A DNA stretch of 41,220 nt from Bacteroidales bacterium (GTDB lineage: Bacteria > Bacteroidota > Bacteroidia > Bacteroidales > UBA932), in assembly GCA_017552475.1 (NCBI GenBank), contig JAFZPY010000079.1, forward strand, positions 1-41,220, written 5' to 3'. The number at the start of each line of letters is the position of its first letter. The stretch's first letter is position 1. The position numbers and the translations under genes were made by a program. The notes below the pieces were generated by a model. That model was given only the letters and a program-made list of their open reading frames with translations, was not told the DNA's origin and did no database searches. Positions 18,904 to 27,111 of this stretch are shown in pieces.

Positions 18904-18924
18904 ATGGCCGGCATGACCGGCCAT
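18904..18924. terminator. Second hairpin in the convergent gap
   Basis: ATGGCCGG (18904-18911) and CCGGCCAT (18917-18924) form a perfect 8-bp stem with a 5-base loop, 13 bases beyond the stop of the NCS2 gene. No T-run follows on the minus strand, so it is only a weak candidate for ending the long operon. Confidence 0.45.
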
Positions 18925-18937
18925 ATGATCGATTCCG

Positions 18938-20278
18938 TTAGATAAAGATGTACTTGCAGATGAACAGAGCTGCGAGGATCCACATGGGGATGGAAACTTC
19001 CTTGAACTTACCGGCTACGATGTGGCAGGCGACGTAGGAAATGACACCGATGAGGATACCGTCGGAGATGCTATAGGCAAGAGGCATGAGAATGATGGTG
19101 AGGAATGCGGGAATTGCCTTGCAGTAATCATCCCAGTGGATGCGCTTTACGGAGGGCATCATCATCACGCCGACGATGATAAGGGCGGGAGCTGTGGCAG
19201 CACCGGGGATAGCCAGGAATATCGGGCTGAGGAAAAGGGCCAGAGCGAAGCAAGCAGCGGTAGAAAAGGCAGTAAGACCAGTGCGGCCGCCTTCACCGAC
19301 TCCGGAGGCACTCTCCACATAAGTTGTGGTTGTGGAAGTACCAAGGCATGCACCTGCTACAGTGGCGATAGAGTCAGCCATGAACATTTTTTCCATCTCG
19401 GGAACTTCGTCTTTTTCAACAAGACCTGCACCTTGGTGAACACCGATGATGGTACCCATGGTATCGAACATATCTATAAACAGGAATGTGAATACAACTA
19501 CGAGCATATCCCAGCTAAGGATGTGGTTCCACTCAAACTGGCAGAAGATAGGAGCCACGCTGTCAGGCAGGGAAATGAGTTTGATGCTGCCGGCATCAGT
19601 GCGCATGAGCTGTGTCACAGTCTCTCCGGTAGCGGGGTCTTTTACGAAAAGGCCGATAACAGTGGTCAGGAGAATACCGATAAGCATTCCGCCGCGTACC
19701 TTGGCCATCACAAGACCTGCAGTGATGAAAAGACCGACAATTCCGACAAGGGCCTTGCCCTCAGTGATATTTCCGAGTGTCACCAGAGTAGCGTCGGAAT
19801 TGCTGATGATACCGGCGTTCTGCATGCCGATGAAGGCGATGAAGAGGCCGATACCGGCGCCGATTGCTTTCTTCAATGTTCCGGGGATGGCATTGAGAAG
19901 CCACGTGCGCACCTTTGTGAGTGTGAGGATGATGAAAAGGATACCTTCAAGCAACACGGCCGTCAGGGCAAACTGCCATGTGTAACCCATGCCAAGGCAT
20001 ACAGTGTACACGAAGAAGGCGTTAAGACCCATGCCCGGAGCGAGGGCGAAAGGCCTTTTGGCGTAGAGTGCCATCACCAGGGTACCGATGATGGCGGCAA
20101 GGGCCGTAGCCATGAATACAGAGCCGCCGGGCATACCTGGAAGGGCGCTGAAGATACCGGGATTCACGGCCAGGTTGTAGGCCATGGTGAGGAAGGTGGT
20201 GATGCCCGCAAGGATCTCAGTGCGGACACTGTTCTTCGAGGAGTCGAATCCGAAGAGTTTTTCAATTACAGGTTTCAT
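18938..20278 (-). CDS. NCS2 (AzgA-like) purine nucleobase permease
   Basis: The 446-residue inner-membrane protein has about 12-14 hydrophobic segments. Family signs are LAGITTFLTMAYNLAVNP near the N-terminus, FALAPGMGLNAFF, the FIDMFDTMGT loop, and SIATVAGACLGTSTTTTYVES with GVGEGGRTGLTA. This is the AzgA-like branch (adenine, guanine or hypoxanthine uptake with protons). It begins 10 bases after the stop of a surface lipoprotein gene that follows SusD, and I see no separate promoter, so it appears to be the last gene of the SusCD/protease operon. That links the operon to nucleobase uptake, or the permease may merely be carried by read-through. Confidence 0.93.
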   Translation of the reverse strand: MKPVIEKLFGFDSSKNSVRTEILAGITTFLTMAYNLAVNPGIFSALPGMPGGSVFMATALAAIIGTLVMALYAKRPFALAPGMGLNAFFVYTVCLGMGYTWQFALTAVLLEGILFIILTLTKVRTWLLNAIPGTLKKAIGAGIGLFIAFIGMQNAGIISNSDATLVTLGNITEGKALVGIVGLFITAGLVMAKVRGGMLIGILLTTVIGLFVKDPATGETVTQLMRTDAGSIKLISLPDSVAPIFCQFEWNHILSWDMLVVVFTFLFIDMFDTMGTIIGVHQGAGLVEKDEVPEMEKMFMADSIATVAGACLGTSTTTTYVESASGVGEGGRTGLTAFSTAACFALALFLSPIFLAIPGAATAPALIIVGVMMMPSVKRIHWDDYCKAIPAFLTIILMPLAYSISDGILIGVISYVACHIVAGKFKEVSIPMWILAALFICKYIFI

Positions 20279-20288
20279 AATTTTATGA

Positions 20289-22352
20289 TTAGTTAATCCG
20301 TTTCAGTGTTAGTCCCGAGTAGGTTTTATAGGCCACCTGCTTTTTCATGTAAGAGCCTTCAGAGTCGAAGAGCAGGAACTGATAGGCGGTGACATTGTTG
20401 CCCGATTCAGGGCCAGAGAGCAGGTAAAGCTTGCCGTCAATGAAGCCAAAAGCCATGTTGGTGCCGCCGCCCCAGTAAATGGACAGGTCGTCGGTGAATC
20501 CCAGCTTGACTGTATTGCCCTTGTAGGTGCCCAGAGCCTGCGGTTCTATTATTACGCAGTGGTGCTGAGCATCGTAAAATCCGGTCACCTCAGGAGAGAA
20601 ATCTCTGGTGTTGGATAGGCCCTTTATGCTAAGGGCATTTGCACTCTGCCTGTAGATATCCACCCTATACTCCTCCGTTTTCTTTGTCGAAGCTTCGGAA
20701 TTGTTCACGGTCGCAGTTCCCCTGAATGCGCCGATGAAATCTTCCAGCGTCACGTCAGTATCAAATTCTGTGCTCTTGTGGCCAAGTGTATAGGCTGTCT
20801 TCTTTACAAGGACAGTGTCGCCATACTCGTTGTAAGCCATCACGCAGAGGGTGAAACCACAGCCTGACGCCATATTGTTGAAGCCGGTAGAGAGTCCTGC
20901 GTCGGAGTTGATCTCTTCGGTGTACGTGGCGTTAATCTGGTTGCCGTGTTCGTCTACGTACTCGGCAAGGGTCTGGTCATAGTAGTCCAGAAGCAAGTCG
21001 AGAACATCAGCCCTCACGCAAAGATACTTAACTTTCGCCGCATTTTGACAACGAAGTTCCCAAAGTAAGGTGCCGTACGGATCGTAGAGGGGGTTGTCGG
21101 TCGGACAGTACCAGTTGAAGAGCGTCACCTTCGGTGCAAGTTCACCGTTGGGATCGCTGGTAAAACGGAGAGTATAAAGGTCCTTCTCCGGCTCCCCGTC
21201 AAGGTTGTAGGCGAGCACAGCAACGGTATAGTTGCCCTGAGGGATGTTCCACAGGTCTGTCTTCTCGGCATAGTAAGTCATGGGCTCGATTATGCCCACC
21301 TTCGTGTCTGAGATGAGGGCATTGCGAACACTCTTAAGAGCCGATTTGTTAGAAGTGATATCACCCTCCACAAAGGCAACTTTGTACTGCTTTGTGAATT
21401 CTCCGGGAATAAATGTAAACTTGGGAGAGGCAAAACCGGTTTCGGTCTTGGCGATACCTTCATATACGATCTTCACAGTAGCCGTAGAGTCTATTTCCCC
21501 GTCAAAGGTCAGGGTCTCCTCACCTTTGGCGAAGTAACCGCCGGACACAAAGTAGATCAGGTTGAAGGTGAATTTACCTTTGCCGTCGTAGGTGCAGGGA
21601 TAGGATGCGTAGGCGTTCTTGTTGCCGGTATACACCGCCATGTCAGAGACCTGTACGTACTCGTTGTAGTTGCTGTTGAAGAACCCTATGCTCTGGGCAG
21701 GCACGACGCAGGTGTTGTCGTCGTTGAGAATGAAGCGGAAACTTACGCCGCTCGCCCAGTCGTTGACGCGGAAGATATTGACTCCCACAGCCTTGTCTAC
21801 CGTGAGACCGCCGTCATTACCGGTGTAGAAAGCGTTGTAGTGATAGGTCGCCGTCTGTCTTACGACTTCACCGTTTTCCCTGGTGCGGTTGTACTCCTCC
21901 CACTCGAGGGCGAAAGACACTTTAATGTCTATCTTATCCACGAACTGGGTGTCCCACACGGCGTCATTGCCAAGAGGGGCCTCGCGGTCGTAGATGTAGA
22001 GGGTGGCTTTGTAATCGGAGCCGACCATGAGAGTGGCAAGATCCACTTTGATGGCGACAGAGCTGCTGAACTCGCCGTCTTTTATCTCCACTTTGCCGGG
22101 AGCGCTGAAATGGTCCTTGTCGTCACCGATAAGGTTCAGCCATACGGCATAGGTCCCTGTCTTTCCGGGACGGGCTATGTCAACAAGTATAGTACCCTCT
22201 GTGAGCCCTTTGGTAAATTCCTTGGTGACGGCCTTCTGCAGGAAATGAATCTCCTTGCCGTCATCGCTCTTTTCTTTATAGAGTGTACCTTCGCTCTTGG
22301 TGCAAGAGGCAAGCGCACAGAGCATTATAATGAAATACGAAAACTTTCTCAT
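20289..22352 (-). CDS. Multidomain surface lipoprotein after SusD (FnIII-like domains with helical insertions)
   Basis: The protein has 687 residues from the ATG at 22352, which shares one base with the SusD stop (TGATG), so translation is coupled. A GTG one codon earlier is a poorer choice. Lipobox LASC (Cys17) is followed by TKSEG. An N-terminal Calx-beta-like sandwich (about 25-150) is followed by a beta-rich domain (150-310), then two FnIII-like modules (about 320-410 and 415-540). These end in SY/NYT-type strands such as GNYTVAVLAYNLDGEP and FTLCVMAYNEYGD, each with a helical insertion. A C-terminal beta domain (550-687) closes it. I do not know a named family for the whole protein. Its place fits a SusE-like surface binding partner of the upstream SusCD pair. 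Confidence 0.75.
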   Translation of the reverse strand: MRKFSYFIIMLCALASCTKSEGTLYKEKSDDGKEIHFLQKAVTKEFTKGLTEGTILVDIARPGKTGTYAVWLNLIGDDKDHFSAPGKVEIKDGEFSSSVAIKVDLATLMVGSDYKATLYIYDREAPLGNDAVWDTQFVDKIDIKVSFALEWEEYNRTRENGEVVRQTATYHYNAFYTGNDGGLTVDKAVGVNIFRVNDWASGVSFRFILNDDNTCVVPAQSIGFFNSNYNEYVQVSDMAVYTGNKNAYASYPCTYDGKGKFTFNLIYFVSGGYFAKGEETLTFDGEIDSTATVKIVYEGIAKTETGFASPKFTFIPGEFTKQYKVAFVEGDITSNKSALKSVRNALISDTKVGIIEPMTYYAEKTDLWNIPQGNYTVAVLAYNLDGEPEKDLYTLRFTSDPNGELAPKVTLFNWYCPTDNPLYDPYGTLLWELRCQNAAKVKYLCVRADVLDLLLDYYDQTLAEYVDEHGNQINATYTEEINSDAGLSTGFNNMASGCGFTLCVMAYNEYGDTVLVKKTAYTLGHKSTEFDTDVTLEDFIGAFRGTATVNNSEASTKKTEEYRVDIYRQSANALSIKGLSNTRDFSPEVTGFYDAQHHCVIIEPQALGTYKGNTVKLGFTDDLSIYWGGGTNMAFGFIDGKLYLLSGPESGNNVTAYQFLLFDSEGSYMKKQVAYKTYSGLTLKRIN

Positions 22353-23905
22353 CACGGATTCTGATCTTCTGAGTTAATATTCGGGTTGGCGTCCAGCTCT
22401 GCCTTGGGAATGGTGAGCACCCAGTCGTAAGTATTGGGGTTCGTGAGGTTGATACCTGCGCGCGACATAGCCGTAATGCAGTCGCTCGAGAAGCCGTCGG
22501 AGGTCTTGCGGTCTATTCCCTGTCCGAGCCTGCGTACGTCAAAAAGCCTTCCGTACTCGCCCCAGAGCTCAACACGGCGCTGGATAAGGATATTCTCCAG
22601 CAGGGAGCCCGTCCAGGTCGTGGTAGTGGAGCCAATGAAAGTACCGGAATAGTTGTTGGCATTGTAGGAAGGATTCCTCGGTGCCATCACCTCGTTCATG
22701 ATGTCGCGGGCCTCCTGTGTGCGTCCAAGCCTGAGGGCGGCTTCGGCGGCAGTGAAGTACATTTCCTCTACGCGCATATAGATATAGTCGCCAAGCCATG
22801 AGGCCACGTTGGAGAATTTGAATTTCCTGGTGACATATGGACTCTCCTTGTCTGTTGGGTCCCACCATGCACGCCTGATGTCGTCGGCGCCGATGTGATT
22901 GTAAAGGCTGGAGTTGATAAGCTTGGGAGCGGACTGACCGTAGGCCCCGTCGATGCAGTCCATGTGGGTGAAGAAGCCTGCATAGGCTCCTGACTGCTCG
23001 GAGTTCTCTATACCGGCACCCCACATGACGTTGGTAGCCGCAATCGAGTTCATTCCGCCCATAAGCTGGGACTCTGTACCGATGGCGTACCCGCCTTCTT
23101 TTATCACTCTCATGGCTGCCTCGTATGCGCCTTCCCAGTCACCGACCATGAGGCAGTAGCGGCTCTTGAGGCCAAGTGCCGTGTAAAGGGATATCTGGCT
23201 CTTGTTGCCTTTGTTAAGCGGGCTCTTCAATCCCTGCTCCAGAAGGACTATTGCAGAATCGAGGTCGGCTTTGACCTGTCCATACACATCTTTAAGGCTG
23301 GAGCGCGGCTCTCCGCCGGTATCGATTCCGGTGCCGGTAGTATAGATCGGAACGCCGGGATCATTCCAGCGGTATTCGCCGGATATGGCATTGAACGGGG
23401 GCCTTGCAAACCACTCCGCAAGATAGAGATAGCTCATGCCCCTGATTGCAAAAGCCTGCCCAACGACGAATGCGACATCCTGTTTTTCGCCTGTCATGGC
23501 TTCACCTGCGTCGATAACGTAGTTGGAATCGGCAATCCACTTGTAGTATGCCCTCCACACATCGTAAGAACGCCATGCACTTGAGGTATAGGATGATTTC
23601 ACATTGTAGACGTGATCATACCAGAACCATCCGTTGCCCTGTCCCTGCATGATAAAGTCATCAGCCATGGCATCCTGCGCGATATTGTATGCCGCTATGC
23701 CGAAGCACTGGTGAGTATTGCCGGTCGTTGACCAGCCGGCGGTCCACATGGAACGGTATATGCCGTTGATGGAGGTTATGGCCGTGTTTGCAGCCTGCAG
23801 CATCTTGTCTCCTGATCCGGAGTCGGTAGGAGAAAAATCGAGTGCGTCTTTTCCGCAGCCCGCAGCTGCAAAAAGGAGCAGCAATTCAAATATATGCTTT
23901 TTCAT
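22352..23905 (-). CDS. SusD/RagB-like lipoprotein (second pair)
   Basis: The protein has 517 residues from MKKHIFELLLLFAAAGC (lipobox Cys17, then GKDALDF). A second in-frame ATG two codons earlier is possible. SusD features are the NGIYRSMW N-terminal segment, VGQAFAIRGMSYLYLAEWFARPPF, the LYTALGLKSRYCLMVGDWEGAYEAA TPR region (split around residue 250), and C-terminal EMYFTAAEAALRLGRTQEA with LIQRRVELWGEYGRLFDVRR. It pairs with the SusC encoded 8 bases upstream and overlaps the next gene by one base. In a locus with a surface protease and no glycosidase, its ligand may be peptide or another non-glycan substrate, as in RagAB; that is inference. Confidence 0.94.
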   Translation of the reverse strand: MKKHIFELLLLFAAAGCGKDALDFSPTDSGSGDKMLQAANTAITSINGIYRSMWTAGWSTTGNTHQCFGIAAYNIAQDAMADDFIMQGQGNGWFWYDHVYNVKSSYTSSAWRSYDVWRAYYKWIADSNYVIDAGEAMTGEKQDVAFVVGQAFAIRGMSYLYLAEWFARPPFNAISGEYRWNDPGVPIYTTGTGIDTGGEPRSSLKDVYGQVKADLDSAIVLLEQGLKSPLNKGNKSQISLYTALGLKSRYCLMVGDWEGAYEAAMRVIKEGGYAIGTESQLMGGMNSIAATNVMWGAGIENSEQSGAYAGFFTHMDCIDGAYGQSAPKLINSSLYNHIGADDIRRAWWDPTDKESPYVTRKFKFSNVASWLGDYIYMRVEEMYFTAAEAALRLGRTQEARDIMNEVMAPRNPSYNANNYSGTFIGSTTTTWTGSLLENILIQRRVELWGEYGRLFDVRRLGQGIDRKTSDGFSSDCITAMSRAGINLTNPNTYDWVLTIPKAELDANPNINSEDQNP

Positions 23906-23913
23906 TACCATTT

Positions 23914-26900
23914 TTAGAAATTAAGTTCAACTCCGGCCACCATGGCCTTGGCAGGGGTGTAGCTGTAAGATACGCCGCCGGTAAAGTTTTGCTGCGGGTC
24001 CATACCGCCGAGGCGGCTGAACATGGCCACATTGTCTGCAGTGAAGAAGAGACGGCAGCTCTTGATGGAAGCCTTCTGGGTCAGGCGTGTCGGGAAGGTA
24101 TAGCCGACTGTGACATTCTTGATTGCGAAAAATGACGCATCTATCAGATACCTGTCAGTAGCTGCATAGGAGCCGCCGATCTCGACCATGGGGACATCGG
24201 TGATATCGCCGGGTTTCTGCCAGCGGCGAAGGACGTCCTTGTGCCAGTTGTTTCCGGCATACTGGACTTCCATTGTCCCGGAATAGAGGCTGTCATAGAC
24301 TTTGCCGCCCACGGAGTAGGTGGAGAGGAAGGAGATGTCCCAATTCTTGAACAATGTGAAGTTCATGCCGAAACTGCCGGAGAACAGAGGTTCGCGGCTT
24401 CCCATGTAGTATTTGCTGAGTGATGCGAGGGAGACGTTGTCGGTCACGTATTCGTCGCACCTGACATTGATCATGTTGCCTTTCTCATCCACTCCCTTGC
24501 GGTAGTAGCAGTAGTAGAGCTGTTTTCCTGTCGCGGGATCCACGCCTGCACTCTTGGAGAGCTTGAAGGTATAGATGGGATATCCCCTCTCGATGACACT
24601 GTTGCCGGATGTTATCTGGTCCTGCGAAGATGTGAGTTCGAGCACCTTGTTGCGGTTAAGTGATGCAGTGAAGCTGGCGTCCCAGCGGAAGTTTTCACTG
24701 TCAACAAGCGTGCCCCTGAAGGAACTTTCAAAGCCTTGGTTGCGCATGCTGCCGACGTTGTCGTCAAATCCCTTGAAGCCGGTGGAGGGAGCGAGAGGGT
24801 TGCTAAGGAGCATGTCAGTGGTCTTGCGGTTGTAGTATTCAAGAGTGACGGAGAGTCGGCCGCCAAAGAGGCTTGCGTCGATACCGGTGTTGAGATTGGC
24901 GTTCTTCTCCCAGGTCACATCCTTGTTTTCGAGCTTGCTCGCAAACGCTCCGGCCTCCGTACCATTGGCCCAGGTATATTCGTAGAGTCCCTGCCAGGCA
25001 TAGTAGGTGCCGAGGTTGTCGTTGCCCTGCAGACCGTAGGACAGCTTTGCAGTGAGATTACTCAGCCAGTCCTTTGTTTTCTGCATGAAGGCCTCTTCGC
25101 TTACGCGCCATGAGGCGCCGACACTCCAGAAGTTACCCCATTGATGGGATTTATGGAAACGTGAAGAGCCGTCGGTACGCCAGCTGGCATCGAAGTAGTA
25201 GCGGTTCCTGAAACCATAATTGAGTCGGGTGAATACACTCTCGATGGCATAGTTGTCGGAGTGTGTGGTATTGTCGGAGGTAGTGACCGCCGGAGCGAGT
25301 TCGTCGATGCCGTCCATTATACTGGTCTTTTCGCCTGTCGCATAGTCGTAGTGATAGCGATAGAACTCATGGCCTGCCATCAACTTGATGTCGTGGACTG
25401 AGGCGAAGGTACGCTCGTAGTTAAGAATCTGGTTGAAGGTATAGCTCAGAACCCTTGTATTGGTCTTTGAGGCTCGCCCGCTCTGAGGCGCGGCGTTACC
25501 GTGATACTTGTCGTTGACTACGGTGCGCTGGTAGTCATTGAAGTCGACACCGAAGTTTGTACTGAACTTGAGTCCGTACAAGAGGGCGTCCTTGTCGACG
25601 GTGCCAAGTGTCAGGTAAGTCCTGGCAGAAGCCGCGTTGCGGTAGTAGTAGGCCTTGTTGTTGAAGAGCTCGGCTTTTGAGTTGAAGCCCTGGGCCGTGG
25701 GCCTGTTGGCATAGCCGTTGTCATCCTCGTCGCCGTATTCGTACTGGCGGTTGCCGTTGGAATCAAGGATATCCCTGCCGTCCATATCCTTCAGGTATAC
25801 AGGATAGACAGGACCCATGAACTGCGCGGTGTACCATACATTGGATGTGGAGGAACCGGAGAAGTTCTGGTAGTCGGCCGACGTGTGGGCGAGATTGGCA
25901 TTAAGTCCGGTCTTGAGCCAGTCATTGGCCTGCGTGTTCACGTTGATGCGGCCGGTATAACGCTCGAAGTCTGTATTCTGCAGTACACCCTTCTCATTAT
26001 AGTATCCGAGAGTCATGAGAAAGTCGCTCCTGGAATTGCCGCCTGAGATGGAGAGCACGTGCTCAGTGCGGGGAGCCCGGTTGTCTGATATCTCCTTCAT
26101 CCAGTTCTCATCCCAGCTTGCCACTGCGTCGTCTTTTACAAGACCGGTGTTCCTGTCGATGAGGGTTTCCCAAGTGTAGTTCTTATATGGATTGTAGTAT
26201 TCAGGATTCTTGAGACCACCTATCTGCGTGCCGAGGTTGGCGGCAGCATAGGCGCTTGCACTCTCGAAGTCCATGCCTGTACCATACTGGGCACCGTTAC
26301 GGAGGGATTCATACACCATTTGTATAAATTCTTTGGTATCAAGCAGGCCGTAAGGAGGTAGAGCCCTGGAAGCTACGCCGAAACTTCCCTTGTAGGAAAT
26401 GCTGGTGCGTTCCTCGGCGCCCTTGCGGGTGGTTATTATGATGACACCGTTGGCACCACGCGCTCCGTAGAGGGCACCTGCCGATGCATCTTTAAGCACC
26501 GTCATACTCTCTATGTCGGCAGGGTTGATGCTGCTTAGCGAGCCGTCGTAAGGAATACCGTCGACAACATAAAGGGGCTTGTACTCTGCGCTGATGGAAC
26601 CAATACCGCGTACCGTGACAGATGCGTCCTCACCCGGCTGACCGCCGCCTGATGTCACGGTGACGCCGGCGACGCTTCCTTCAAGGCTTTTGGTCACTGT
26701 ACCGACGGCCCTCTTGCGAAGGTCTCCGCCTTTCACGACTGCCGCAGAGCCGGTGAACGACTCCTTTTTGGCCGTGCCGTAGGCGACTACCATCGCATCA
26801 TCGATTTCCAGAGACTCCTCGTCCAAGACGATGTCTATGCGTGTCCGGCCGTTTACTGCCACGTCCAGACTTTTGTAACCGATACTGGAAGCCTCGAGCA

Positions 26901-27111
26901 CTGCATCTGCCGGCACGCCTTCCAGAGTAAAGGTACCGTCCAGCGAAGTGCTGACACCTGTAGTGGTTCCCTTTACAAATACTCCCGCTCCTATTACCGG
27001 CAGGCCGCTGCGGTCTGTCACAGTACCGCTCACGGATATGGTACCCTGAGCAGACATCTGCATGCATGCAAGCAGCAATGCCGCCAGGACTATTGCTATT
27101 TTATTTCTCAT
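23914..27111 (-). CDS. SusC/RagA-family TonB-dependent transporter (second pair)
   Basis: The protein has 1065 residues with signal MRNKIAIVLAALLLACMQMSAQ. A carboxypeptidase-D-like domain (about 24-100, GTVTDRSGLPVIGAGVFVKG) precedes MVVAYGTAKKESFTGSAAVV and the plug with VTVRGIGSISAEYKPLYVVD and NPADIESMTVLKDASAGALY. The barrel ends in VAGVELNF. The ATG overlaps the stop of the FnIII lipoprotein gene by four bases (ATGA), so production of the importer is coupled to that lipoprotein. Such tight coupling upstream of SusC is not the usual arrangement, where SusC starts the operon. It is intact and of normal length for the family. Confidence 0.96.
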   Translation of the reverse strand: MRNKIAIVLAALLLACMQMSAQGTISVSGTVTDRSGLPVIGAGVFVKGTTTGVSTSLDGTFTLEGVPADAVLEASSIGYKSLDVAVNGRTRIDIVLDEESLEIDDAMVVAYGTAKKESFTGSAAVVKGGDLRKRAVGTVTKSLEGSVAGVTVTSGGGQPGEDASVTVRGIGSISAEYKPLYVVDGIPYDGSLSSINPADIESMTVLKDASAGALYGARGANGVIIITTRKGAEERTSISYKGSFGVASRALPPYGLLDTKEFIQMVYESLRNGAQYGTGMDFESASAYAAANLGTQIGGLKNPEYYNPYKNYTWETLIDRNTGLVKDDAVASWDENWMKEISDNRAPRTEHVLSISGGNSRSDFLMTLGYYNEKGVLQNTDFERYTGRINVNTQANDWLKTGLNANLAHTSADYQNFSGSSTSNVWYTAQFMGPVYPVYLKDMDGRDILDSNGNRQYEYGDEDDNGYANRPTAQGFNSKAELFNNKAYYYRNAASARTYLTLGTVDKDALLYGLKFSTNFGVDFNDYQRTVVNDKYHGNAAPQSGRASKTNTRVLSYTFNQILNYERTFASVHDIKLMAGHEFYRYHYDYATGEKTSIMDGIDELAPAVTTSDNTTHSDNYAIESVFTRLNYGFRNRYYFDASWRTDGSSRFHKSHQWGNFWSVGASWRVSEEAFMQKTKDWLSNLTAKLSYGLQGNDNLGTYYAWQGLYEYTWANGTEAGAFASKLENKDVTWEKNANLNTGIDASLFGGRLSVTLEYYNRKTTDMLLSNPLAPSTGFKGFDDNVGSMRNQGFESSFRGTLVDSENFRWDASFTASLNRNKVLELTSSQDQITSGNSVIERGYPIYTFKLSKSAGVDPATGKQLYYCYYRKGVDEKGNMINVRCDEYVTDNVSLASLSKYYMGSREPLFSGSFGMNFTLFKNWDISFLSTYSVGGKVYDSLYSGTMEVQYAGNNWHKDVLRRWQKPGDITDVPMVEIGGSYAATDRYLIDASFFAIKNVTVGYTFPTRLTQKASIKSCRLFFTADNVAMFSRLGGMDPQQNFTGGVSYSYTPAKAMVAGVELNF

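Noticed and set aside
19022-20296. 424-codon plus-strand frame opposite the NCS2 permease
   Set aside because: His/Asp/Gly-rich translation with no membrane segments or motifs; the permease frame is unambiguous.
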